Source: Pantoea cypripedii (GTDB taxonomy: Bacteria > Pseudomonadota > Gammaproteobacteria > Enterobacterales > Enterobacteriaceae). Taken from it: a stretch of DNA of 64,000 bases. The translations under genes were made by a program, and so were the position numbers. Below the pieces are notes generated by a model. The model saw only the letters and a list, made by a program, of their open reading frames with translations. It was not told the DNA's origin and searched no databases. Location: NCBI RefSeq assembly GCF_011395035.1, contig NZ_CP024768.1:592586-656585 (forward strand). Direction: 5' to 3'. Shown here one piece after another: positions 51,318-60,500 of the stretch; positions within the stretch are counted from its first letter, which is position 1, and every line of letters starts with the position of its first letter.

Positions 51318-52016
51318 TCAAATCGCGACCAGCCCACGTACCCCGTCGGCTTCCATTGCCTCACCCCGTCCGCGCTGCACGATTTCGCCGCGCGACATCA
51401 CCAGATAGCTGTCGGCCAGCTCGGCAGCGAAGTCGTAAAACTGCTCCACCAGCAGGATCGCCATATCGCCGCGCTGGGCCAGCTGGCGGATCACCGCGCC
51501 GATCTCTTTGATAACCGATGGCTGGATCCCTTCGGTGGGTTCATCGAGGATCAACAGCTGGGGTTTGCAGGCCAGAGCGCGGCCAATCGCCAGTTGCTGC
51601 TGCTGCCCCCCGGAAAGATCGCCACCGCGACGTGCTTTCATCTCACGCAGGACCGGGAACAGTTGATAAATTTCCTCTGGCACCGCTTTGGCCTGCGCCC
51701 CGGAAAAGCGCGCCAGCCCCATCAGCAGGTTTTCTTCCACCGTCAGACGCGGGAAGATCTCCCGTCCCTGTGGCACGTAAGCAATCCCGGACTGCACGCG
51801 CTGATGCGGTTTACGGCTGTTGATGACTTTATCCCGCCAGCGGATTTCACCCGATTTCGCCGGAATCAGCCCCATCAGACACTTCAGCAGCGTGGTTTTC
51901 CCCACGCCATTGCGCCCCAGCAGGCAGGTGATTTCACCGGTTTTGGCTTCGAACGACAGGCCACGCAGAATATGGCTGCCGCCGTAATATTGATTCAGTT
52001 CCGATACCTGTAACAT
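51318..52016 (-). CDS. urtE: Urea ABC transporter ATP-binding subunit UrtE
   Basis: 232 residues. LivF-type ATPase: Walker A LLGRNGVGKTTLLKCL (about 31-46), signature DLSGGQQQQLAIGRAL, Walker B LLILDEPTEGIQPSVIKEIG. The QPS variant after the Walker B is common in UrtE. It powers urea import together with UrtD. It starts 1 bp after the urtD stop and is the last gene of the module. Confidence 0.92.
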   Translation of the reverse strand: MLQVSELNQYYGGSHILRGLSFEAKTGEITCLLGRNGVGKTTLLKCLMGLIPAKSGEIRWRDKVINSRKPHQRVQSGIAYVPQGREIFPRLTVEENLLMGLARFSGAQAKAVPEEIYQLFPVLREMKARRGGDLSGGQQQQLAIGRALACKPQLLILDEPTEGIQPSVIKEIGAVIRQLAQRGDMAILLVEQFYDFAAELADSYLVMSRGEIVQRGRGEAMEADGVRGLVAI

Positions 52017-52017
52017 C

Positions 52018-52809
52018 TCAGCGCCCCAGATAAACGTCGATAACCCGATCGTCGGCCTGTACTTCGCGCAACGATCCCTCGGCCAGCACCTGCCCCTGAT
52101 GCAGCACCGTCACATGATCGGCGATGGTTTCAACGAAGCCCATGTCGTGTTCCACCACCATCAGCGAATGCTTACCGGCGAGGCTGCGGAACAGCTCGGC
52201 GGTGTACTCGGTTTCCGCATCGGTCATACCCGCCGCGGGTTCATCCAGCAGCAACAGATGCGGGTCCTGCACCAGCAACATGCCGATCTCCAGAAACTGC
52301 TTTTGCCCGTGCGACAGCAAACCCGCTTTGCGCTGCCGTTCAGCGCCGAGCCGCAGCAGTTTCAGCACTTCGTCGATACGATCCTGCTGCTCGCCGCTGA
52401 GGCGGGCGCGCAAACTGGCCCACACCGATTTGTCATTTTTCAGCGCGATTTCGAGGTTTTCGAACACCGTCAGTGCTTCAAATACCGTGGGTTTCTGGAA
52501 CTTGCGGCCAATACCGGCGCGCGCGATGTCCACCGATGACAGCCGGGTGAGATCGGTATCCTGGTCGTAGATCACCCGGCCATTATCGGGGCGGGTTTTG
52601 CCAGTGATCACATCCATCAGCGTGGTTTTCCCCGCGCCGTTAGGGCCGATGACGCAGCGCAACTCGCCGACGCCGATCTGCAACGACAGATCGGTCAGTG
52701 CACGGAAGCCATCAAACGAGACGTTAATGTTTTCCAGCAACAGTACCGGATCGCTTTGATCACGATGGCGGTCTGCCGGATGGGGTTGGGTAAAAAGTTG
52801 TTCAGTCAT
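52018..52809 (-). CDS. urtD: Urea ABC transporter ATP-binding subunit UrtD
   Basis: 263 residues from ATG 52809 (MTEQLF). LivG-type ATPase: Walker A IGPNGAGKTTLMDVITGKTRP, signature LLSHGQKQFLEIGMLLVQDP, and LLLLDEPAAGMTDAET. The LSHGQKQ signature is characteristic of UrtD. It overlaps urtC by 8 bp. Confidence 0.93.
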   Translation of the reverse strand: MTEQLFTQPHPADRHRDQSDPVLLLENINVSFDGFRALTDLSLQIGVGELRCVIGPNGAGKTTLMDVITGKTRPDNGRVIYDQDTDLTRLSSVDIARAGIGRKFQKPTVFEALTVFENLEIALKNDKSVWASLRARLSGEQQDRIDEVLKLLRLGAERQRKAGLLSHGQKQFLEIGMLLVQDPHLLLLDEPAAGMTDAETEYTAELFRSLAGKHSLMVVEHDMGFVETIADHVTVLHQGQVLAEGSLREVQADDRVIDVYLGR

Positions 52810-53878
52810 CTCGCCTCCGGCGCAGCAGGCCAATCACGCCACGCGGCAGGAACAGCGTGACGAGGATAAACATCAATCCCAGGAAGAACAGCCAGTATTC
52901 CGGGAACGCCACGGTGAACCAGCTTTTGGCACCGTTAACAATCGCAGCGCCGAGCAGCGGGCCGATCAGCGTGCCGCGTCCACCCAGCGCGACCCAGATT
53001 GCCGCTTCGATGGAGTTGGTCGGGGACATCTCACTCGGGTTGATGATGCCAACCTGCGGCACATAGAGCGCGCCCGCCAGACCGCACAGTACGGCGGAGA
53101 GCGTCCAGACAAATAACTTAAAGCCGCGTGGATCGTAACCGATGAACATCAGACGGTTTTCCGCATCACGCACCGCGGTCAGCACCCGGCCAAACTTGCT
53201 GCGTGCCAGGGCAAAACCGATGCCGAGGCTGACCAGCAACAACAAGACGGTGGCGACAAACAGGCCGATACGCGTGCTGGTGGCGGTGACGTTAAAGCCG
53301 AGCAGGGTGGTGAAGCCGGTAAAGCCGTTGTTACCGCCAAAGCCGGTTTCGTTACGGAAAAACAGCAGCATCCCGGCGTAGGTCAGTGCCTGGGTCATGA
53401 TCGAGAAGTAGACGCCTTTGATCTTCGAACGGAAGGCAAAGAAGCCAAACACCAGCGCCAGCAGGCCGGGCACCAGCACGATCAGGCACAGCGCCCAGGC
53501 GAAGTGTTGCGTACCGGCCCAGAACCACGGCAGCTGATTCCACGACAGGAACGACATAAAGGCGGGCAGGCCGTCACCCGATGCCTGACGCATCAGATAC
53601 ATCCCCATGCCGTAGCCGCCGAGGGCGAAGAACAGGCCATGGCCGAGAGACAGCAGCCCGGCGTAGCCCCATACCAGATCAAGCGCCACCGCGACGATGG
53701 CGTAGCACAGGATTTTGCCCACCAGCGTCAGGGTGTAGGTGGAAAGCGCCAGCGGGTGGCTGGCGGGCAGCAGCGCAAAGAACGGCATGATCAGCAGCAG
53801 CAGGGCGATAATCACGCCGAGGCTTAAGGTCAGGCGCGGCGCTTTGCGCGCGGCGGTTAAGGTTAGCGGCTGGCTCAT
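52802..53878 (-). CDS. urtC: Urea ABC transporter permease UrtC
   Basis: 358 residues, LivM-type permease with about ten membrane segments. DLVWGYAGLLSLGHGLFFALGGYGMGMYLM (about 63-92) and MQAAIW-like AAIWVALGGRGTLIGPLLGA are family marks. Start overlaps the urtB stop by one base (TGATG). Forms the channel with UrtB. Confidence 0.93.
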   Translation of the reverse strand: MSQPLTLTAARKAPRLTLSLGVIIALLLLIMPFFALLPASHPLALSTYTLTLVGKILCYAIVAVALDLVWGYAGLLSLGHGLFFALGGYGMGMYLMRQASGDGLPAFMSFLSWNQLPWFWAGTQHFAWALCLIVLVPGLLALVFGFFAFRSKIKGVYFSIMTQALTYAGMLLFFRNETGFGGNNGFTGFTTLLGFNVTATSTRIGLFVATVLLLLVSLGIGFALARSKFGRVLTAVRDAENRLMFIGYDPRGFKLFVWTLSAVLCGLAGALYVPQVGIINPSEMSPTNSIEAAIWVALGGRGTLIGPLLGAAIVNGAKSWFTVAFPEYWLFFLGLMFILVTLFLPRGVIGLLRRRRDD

Positions 53879-55443
53879 CAGTCAATCACCCTCCCTTTAA
53901 AGGCAAACAGGCCCTGCGGTCGTTTCTGAATAAACAGTACGATCAACACCAGGATAAGGATTTTGCCCAGCACCGCACCAATCTGCGGCTCCAGCACCTT
54001 ATTAAGAATGCCAAGGCCAAAGGCGGCCACCACGGTGCCAGCCAGCTGACCGACACCGCCGAGCACCACCACGAGGAACGAGTCGATGATGTAGCCCTGG
54101 CCGAGTTCCGGGCCGACGTTACCCAGCTGGGACAGGGCCACCCCGCCGAGTCCGGCGATGCCGGATCCGAGGCCAAATGCCAGCATGTCGATACGTCCGG
54201 TGGGGACACCGCAGCAATCCGCCATCGCGCGGTTTTGCGTGACGGCACGCACGCTGAGGCCGAGACGGGTCTTGTTCAGCAGCAGCCAGGTCAGCCCCAG
54301 CACCGCAAACACAAACAGAATGACCGCGATACGGTTATAAGGCAGCACCAGGTTTGGCAGCACCTGCATCCCGCCGGAGAGCCAGTCCGGGTTGGCAACT
54401 TCCAGGTTTTGCGCGCCAAACAGCATACGCACCAGCTGGATCAGCATCAGGCTGATGCCCCAGGTGGCGAGCAGGGTTTCCAGCGGGCGACCGTACAGAT
54501 GACGGATAATGGTGCGTTCCAGCACCATGCCCATCACCGCAGTGACGAGGAAGGCCACTGGCAGCGCCAGCAGCGGATACCACGCCAGCCATTGTGGCGC
54601 GAACTGCTGAAACAGGCTCTGCACCAGCCAGGTGGCGTAGGCCCCCAGCATCAGCATCTCGCCGTGCGCCATGTTGATCACCCCGAGCAGGCCATAGGTG
54701 ATCGCCAGCCCGAGCGCCGCCAGCAGCAGGATCGATCCCAGCGACAGGCCGGTAAACGCCTGGCCGAGCAGATCGCCCCACATCAGGCGATGTTTAATTT
54801 GTTGCAGGCTGGCGCTGGCAGCGGCGCGTACCTGGGCATCCGGTTCGTTCGCCGGTTGCGTCAGCTGTTGCAGGCTGGCCTGCATATTGGGATCGCTCGA
54901 TTCCCCCAGCAGCTGCACCGCTTTCAGCCGGACCTGCGCATCCGGGCTGGCGAGTTGCAGGTTGGCAGCGGCCATGGCAAGCGTGGCATGGACCTTGCTG
55001 TCTTTTTCGCTGGCGAGACGTTGCTCAATCAGCGGCAGCTGATCGGCCGCGCCGTCATTTTGCAGCTGCTGCGCGGCGCGCAGACGAATGGCAGGATCAT
55101 CACTGACCAGCTGGTGTGCAGCGAGTGCGCTGGCGATCAGTACGCGCAGCCGGTTGTTCATAAAGAGTTTTTTGCTTTCTCCGGTCGGCTGCTGTGCGCT
55201 GTCGAGCGGCTGGAATTTGTCGTCCTGTTTACTGAACGGTTGTTTGTTTTCATCAATGACCACGGTTTCATTGTGCAGCGCCTCCAGAAGCGGCAGGCGG
55301 CTGGCCTGCGGCGCGGCGGCCCATTGCTGGAGCAGCGTGGCCTGTTGGGTACGACTGGCAGCAGCGAAATCTGCGCCATCGCCCGCCTGGGCCAGCCAGG
55401 GCAGGAGCAACAGCAGACAGCAGAGAGTGCGGCGAATTGTCAT
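53878..55443 (-). CDS. urtB: Urea ABC transporter permease UrtB
   Basis: 521 residues from ATG 55443 (MTIRRTLCCLLLLLPWLAQA-G), which provides a signal sequence; the frame is open upstream through a REP-like hairpin, which is not coding. A periplasmic helical domain with HEAT-like repeats (about 25-215: LRAAQQLQNDGA, HATLAMAAANLQLASPDAQVRLKAVQLL) precedes a LivH-type permease (about 225-521: LAITYGLLGVINMAHGEMLMLGAY). This long form is typical for UrtB. A 135-bp gap with REP-like hairpins separates it from urtA. Confidence 0.93.
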   Translation of the reverse strand: MTIRRTLCCLLLLLPWLAQAGDGADFAAASRTQQATLLQQWAAAPQASRLPLLEALHNETVVIDENKQPFSKQDDKFQPLDSAQQPTGESKKLFMNNRLRVLIASALAAHQLVSDDPAIRLRAAQQLQNDGAADQLPLIEQRLASEKDSKVHATLAMAAANLQLASPDAQVRLKAVQLLGESSDPNMQASLQQLTQPANEPDAQVRAAASASLQQIKHRLMWGDLLGQAFTGLSLGSILLLAALGLAITYGLLGVINMAHGEMLMLGAYATWLVQSLFQQFAPQWLAWYPLLALPVAFLVTAVMGMVLERTIIRHLYGRPLETLLATWGISLMLIQLVRMLFGAQNLEVANPDWLSGGMQVLPNLVLPYNRIAVILFVFAVLGLTWLLLNKTRLGLSVRAVTQNRAMADCCGVPTGRIDMLAFGLGSGIAGLGGVALSQLGNVGPELGQGYIIDSFLVVVLGGVGQLAGTVVAAFGLGILNKVLEPQIGAVLGKILILVLIVLFIQKRPQGLFAFKGRVID

Positions 55444-55470
55444 GGTTCTGGCCCTGTGGTTGCGGATAAC

Positions 55471-55571
55471 GTAGCGGCGCGATTTATCGCGCAATTCCGT
55501 GCACGGTGCTGGAAAAATCCGCGCGATAAATCGCGCCGCTACAAGGGACTGGGTCGCCATTAATGGCGACC
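55471..55571. repeat. REP-like hairpins between urtA and urtB
   Basis: 55471-55492 (plus) and 55521-55542 (minus) are GCGCGAT-arm copies with GTAG heads pointing outward. 55552-55571 is a GGTCGCCAT-TA-ATGGCGACC hairpin without a proper GTAG head. In this operon they may stabilise upstream mRNA and so set UrtA above UrtB-E, as known for REP in other transport operons. Confidence 0.7.
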
Positions 55572-55578
55572 TTGTGCA

Positions 55579-56847
55579 TTAATTGGTGGATTTCACCGGG
55601 TAATCAGGCTTTTTATCGTTACCGGCGATATACGGGCTCCACGGCTGGGCGCGTACCGGTTTATCGGTCTGCCACACCACGTTGAACTGACCGTTCTCTT
55701 CCACTTCACCAATCATCACCGGCTTATGCAGATGGTGGTTGGTTTTGTCCATGGTCAGGGTGAAGCCATCAGGCGCTTTGAAGGTCTGTCCGGCCATGGC
55801 CGCACGGACTTTGTCGACGTCGGTGGTACCCGCTTTTTCTACCGCCTGCGCCCACATATGGATGCCGACATAGGTGGCTTCCATCGGGTCGTTGGTGACC
55901 ACGGTGTTGGCGTTTGGCAGGTTATGCGCTTTGGCGTAAGCGCGGTAATCGGCGACAAACTTCTTGTTGGTTGGATTATCAACAGACTCAAAGTAGTTCC
56001 AGGCCGCTAACTGACCTACCAGCGGTTTGGTGTCGATACCGCGCAGTTCTTCCTCGCCCACCGAGAAGGCAATCACCGGAATATCGGTGGCTTTGATGCC
56101 CTGGTTCGCCAGTTCTTTGTAGAACGGCACGTTGGAGTCACCGTTGATAGTGGAGATCACCGCAGTTTTACCGCCAGCGGAGAATTTCTTGATGTTGGAA
56201 ACGATGGTCTGGTAATCGCTGTAACCAAACGGGGTATAAACTTCCTGGATATCTTTATCCTGCACCCCTTTCGAGTGCAGGAAGGCGCGCAGGATTTTGT
56301 TGGTGGTGCGCGGATAGACGTAGTCGGTGCCCAGCAGGAAGAAGCGTTTGGCGCTGCCGCCATCTTCGCTCATCAGGTATTCCACTGCCGGAATCGCCTG
56401 CTGGTTCGGCGCTGCGCCGGTGTAGAACACGTTCGGTGACATCTCTTCGCCTTCATACTGCACCGGATAGAACAGCAGGCCGTTCAGCTCCTCAAACACC
56501 GGCAGTACCGATTTACGCGATACCGAGGTCCAGCAGCCAAACACCACTGCGACTTTGTCCTGCGTCAGCAGCTGGCGGGCTTTCTCGGCAAACAGCGGCC
56601 AGTTGGACGCCGGGTCAACCACCACCGGCTCCAGCTTTTTGCCCAGCACGCCGCCTTTGGCGTTAATTTCATCAATGGTCATCAGCGCAACATCTTTCAG
56701 CGGTGTCTCCGAAATGGCCATGGTGCCGGAGAGCGAATGCATAATCCCCACTTTGATGGTATCGGCAGCCTGAGCACCAAAGGCAAAGCCCATGCTGACG
56801 ACGGTAGCGGAGAGAGCGAAAGCCTTAAGCAACGAACGTCTTTTCAT
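55579..56847 (-). CDS. urtA: Urea ABC transporter substrate-binding protein UrtA
   Basis: 422 residues. Signal peptide 1-27 with a twin-Arg-like KRRSLLKAF start but an ordinary hydrophobic core (..GAQA-A). Family marks: DTIKVGIMHSLSGTMAISETPLKDVALM (about 29-56), FGCWTSVSRKSVLPVFEELNGLLFYPVQYEGEE, and TDYVYPRTTNKILRAF. It binds urea (or short amides) in the periplasm. It lies 30 bp after the GntR gene. Confidence 0.94.
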   Translation of the reverse strand: MKRRSLLKAFALSATVVSMGFAFGAQAADTIKVGIMHSLSGTMAISETPLKDVALMTIDEINAKGGVLGKKLEPVVVDPASNWPLFAEKARQLLTQDKVAVVFGCWTSVSRKSVLPVFEELNGLLFYPVQYEGEEMSPNVFYTGAAPNQQAIPAVEYLMSEDGGSAKRFFLLGTDYVYPRTTNKILRAFLHSKGVQDKDIQEVYTPFGYSDYQTIVSNIKKFSAGGKTAVISTINGDSNVPFYKELANQGIKATDIPVIAFSVGEEELRGIDTKPLVGQLAAWNYFESVDNPTNKKFVADYRAYAKAHNLPNANTVVTNDPMEATYVGIHMWAQAVEKAGTTDVDKVRAAMAGQTFKAPDGFTLTMDKTNHHLHKPVMIGEVEENGQFNVVWQTDKPVRAQPWSPYIAGNDKKPDYPVKSTN

Positions 56848-56877
56848 CGTTTAAACCCCTAAATGTGTAATGTGTTT

Positions 56878-57579
56878 TTATTCAATGGGTTGAAGCCTGG
56901 CCTGCTGTAACATATGTAAAGTGATTTTTCTGACCTCGGCCTTACTGACGGCGATATGGTCGGTCAGAATGCGCTGTGCCTCCTCGGTGTGTTGCTGAAA
57001 AATCGCCCGTAAGATCTGAGCGTGCTCGCGGTACGTGGCATCGACCCGGTCGTCTCGCGTGAAGTCGAGACGACGGATGATGCGAATCTTTTCAGTCAGT
57101 TCGGCGTGTACCCGTGCCATCTCGCGGTTACCGGTGGCGCTGACCAGCGCCATATGAAACGCCTCGTCATGCAGCGACACCGCTTTGCCATCCTCCAGTC
57201 GCGGGTTGTCGATCCAGAAGGTTTTCAGTTCGGTCAGGATTTCCGTGCACTGCAACGGCGGCAGGGCGCAGAGACGGCGCACCGCTTCCCGTTCCAGCAC
57301 GGTGCGGAAGTCGTACAGTTCTTCGAAGTATTCGAAGTCGAACGGCTTGATCTGCCAGCCGCTGCGGAACCACACCTCGACATAACCCTCGCGCTCCAGC
57401 CAGAACAACGCCTGACGCACCGGTGTACGGCTGACCTCCATCCGTTCTGCGATTTCGCTCTCGCTGAAGCGGTCGCCGGGCATCAGGCGAAACTCAAAAA
57501 TATCGTTCTTCAGCGCCTGGTAGACTTTCTCGGCCAGCGCTTCCGGACGGCCTTTGCTGCGTTGCGGGTTAGCACTCAT
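56878..57579 (-). CDS. GntR-family (FCD) regulator inside the urea operon
   Basis: 233 residues. Winged helix: LAEKVYQALKNDIFEFRLMPGDRFSESEIAERMEVSRTPVRQALFWLEREGYV (about 15-67, in parts), then an FCD ligand domain with the metal-binding D/H set (LHDEAFHMALVSATGN, YREHAQILRAI, DHIAVSKAEV). It sits 9 bp after urea carboxylase and 30 bp before urtA. The GTATAC-centred palindrome at 63022 in the operon promoter is a natural site for it. It likely adds substrate control to nitrogen control. Confidence 0.87.
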   Translation of the reverse strand: MSANPQRSKGRPEALAEKVYQALKNDIFEFRLMPGDRFSESEIAERMEVSRTPVRQALFWLEREGYVEVWFRSGWQIKPFDFEYFEELYDFRTVLEREAVRRLCALPPLQCTEILTELKTFWIDNPRLEDGKAVSLHDEAFHMALVSATGNREMARVHAELTEKIRIIRRLDFTRDDRVDATYREHAQILRAIFQQHTEEAQRILTDHIAVSKAEVRKITLHMLQQARLQPIE

Positions 57580-57588
57580 GGCGATTCC

Positions 57589-60500
57589 TTATTCCAGCCA
57601 CAGCAGGGTGTCGCCCGGACTGACCGGACGGCCCGCCTGGCAGGCGATACGTTTAACGCGACCCGCCTGCGGTGCGGTGATCGCCAGTTCCATCTTCATC
57701 GCTTCCACGATGATCAGCGTCTGACCGGCCTCAACCTCATCGCCCGGCTGCACCAGCACTTTCCAGATGTTGCCGTTCATATCGGCACACACCGCCAGCG
57801 CGCTGTCATCCGCTTCGTCGCTCACCACCAGCGTCTCTTCACTGGTCAGCGGTGCGTTCTGCTCTTCCTGCGCCCACAGCGTCACTTCCTGCTCAAACGC
57901 GGCAGCCTGACGGGTGCGGAATTCCCCGATGGATGCCGCATGTTCGGCGAGGAATTGCTGATGCGCGGCGAAATCAAACACCGTCTCTTCGATGCGGATA
58001 CGCGCCCGGCCTTCACGGAAGTCGTCACGCAGTTGGGTCAGTTCGTCTTCGCTCACCGGGTAGAAACGCACCTGGTCGAAGAAATGCAGCAACCAGGGTT
58101 CGTCGGCGGCGAACTGATCGTTTTTCAGGAATTTGTTCCAGATCGGCAGCGTGCGACCAACCAGCTGGTAGCCACCGGGGGAGTCCATGCCGTAGATACA
58201 CATGTACATGCCGCCGATACCCACCGTGCCTTCAGCGGTAAAGGTACGCGCCGGGCTGTATTTCGAGCTGAGCAGACGATGACGTGGATCAACCGGTACC
58301 GCGCAGGGCGCGCCGAGATACACATCGCCCAGACCGAGGATCAGGTAGCTGGCATCGAAGATGGTGTCGCGCACCGCTTCGCGACTCTCCAGGCCGTTAA
58401 TACGCTGGATAAAGTCAACGTTGTTCGGCAGCCAGGGTGCCGTGGCGCGCACCGTTTCTTTGTAGCGTTCCACCGCGCCGAGCGTGGCGCTGTCTTCAAA
58501 CGCCATCGGCATCCAGACGATACGCGACGGGACTTTCAGCTGGCTGACATCACCCAGACCGGCTTCCAGTTCCAGCAGCAGGGCCATCAGGCGCGGCTGG
58601 CTGAGGATCAGGCTGTCGAAACGGATTTGCAGCGAGCGCACGCCGGGGGATAACTCTTCCACGCCGGGCACCGCGCGTTCACGCAGGGCATTCATCAGCA
58701 GATGCACGCGCAGACGCAGCGCCAGATCCAGCACGTTGTCGCCGTACTCAATCAGCACGTATTTATCCCCCGCCTGGCGATAGGCCACCGCCGGGGTGTG
58801 GGTGGTGGCGGGCAGGGCGGCCAGCAGGGTGGCGGAACCGATATCGCTATCAGCCAGCGAAGGCACCTCGAAAGCGGGCGCATGGGTCGGACGCAACGTT
58901 TCGACGCTGTGTGCCTGGGCTTTCTCCAGCGCCACCGCTTCGTCAGCGCTGATCGGATGGAAACGGATGCTGTCGCCGGGTTTGACCTGGCCGACTTTCC
59001 ACAACTCGGCTTTGGCGATGGTGACCGGGCAGACGAAGCCGCCGAGGCTTGGGCCGTCATGGGTGAGGATCACCGGGAAGTCACCGGTGAAGTTCACGGC
59101 ACCGATGGCGTATTCGCAATCGTGCACGTTGGATGGATGTAGCCCGGCTTCACCGCCGTTGGCGCGCGTCCAGCTCGGTTTTGGCCCCACCAGGCGCACA
59201 CCGAGGCGGTTGGAGTTGTAGTGCACCTGCCAGTCGCTGGCAAAAAATTCGTCAATGGCGGCCTGGGTGAAGAAATCCGGTGCGCCGTGCGGTCCGTACA
59301 ACACGCCGATGCGCCATTCGTTGCCGTAGTGCGGCACCAGCGCATGATCCAGCGGCTGCGGTTCGCTGACCGGAGCGGGTGTGGTGCAGGCGGCCAACTG
59401 CGGCTGGGAGATCGGCAGCATATCCGCGACGCGCAGGGTGCGTCCGGCATGGCCACCAAACTGGCCGAGGGAGAAGGTGGCGCGGCTGCCAAGATATTCC
59501 GGCACATCAAAACCGTTGCGCACCGCCAGATAGGTGCGGCAGCCGCTGTGCGCCCGGCCCAGTGTCAGGGTCTGTCCGGTGCGGACGTTGACCGGCTGCC
59601 AGTAGCTGATCGCTTCACCATCGAGATCCGCCGGGCAATCCGCACCGGTCAGGGCAATCACCGCGTCGTTGTGAAAACGCAGCGTCGGTCCCTGTAAGGT
59701 GAATTCCAGCCCGGCAGCGGCTTCATGGTTGCCGACAATACGGTTGGCGAGACGGAAGGCAAAATCATCCAGCGGGCCAGACGGCGGCACGCCGATGTCC
59801 CAGTAGCCGAGGCGGCCAGGGAAATCCTGAATGGTGCTGAAGGTGCCGGGTTGCAGCACTTCAATCACGCTGGCTGAGGGGGTGAAGCCATCCAGGAAAC
59901 GCGTCCAGACGTTGCCGCTGCGGAACGCCTCGGTGGCGACGATTTGACGCAGATAATCCAGGTTGCTGGCAATGCCGTGTAGCTGAGTCGCGCCCAGCGC
60001 CTGCTGCATTTTCGCCAGCGCGGCGTCACGGGTCGCGGCATGCACGATCAGTTTGGCGACCATCGGGTCGTAATATGCGGAGACTTCGGTGCCGGTAGCG
60101 ATCCAGCCATCGACACGCACGTCATCCGGGAAGCTGACGCCCGTCAGTACGCCAGGGCTGGGCTGGAAGTTTTTCAGCGGGTCTTCCGCGTACAGACGCA
60201 CCTCAATTGACGCACCCTGCGGTGCCTGCTGCATCCGTGCCCAGTCGAGGCTGTCACCCGCCGCCACTTTCAGCATGCATTCCACCAGGTCGAGGCCGGT
60301 GACGCACTCGGTCACCGGATGTTCCACCTGCAAACGGGTGTTCACTTCGAGGAAATAAAACGCATCCTGTTCGGCGTCGTAGATATATTCCACAGTACCG
60401 GCGCTGCGGTAGCTGACCAGCTCGCCAAGGCGTACCGCTGAAGCCAGCAATGCTTCACGCGTCGCCTGCGGCAGGTTGGGGGCCGGGGTTTCTTCCACCA

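Noticed and set aside
54235..55563. 442-codon open frame antisense to urtB
   Set aside because: It lies wholly opposite a well-supported gene; its product is rich in Gln, His and Arg without domain pattern, as expected from antisense of GC-rich coding sequence.
57022..58653. 543-codon open frame antisense to the GntR gene and urea carboxylase
   Set aside because: It crosses the junction of two real minus-strand genes and has the Arg/His/Gln-rich composition of a shadow frame. No ribosome site.
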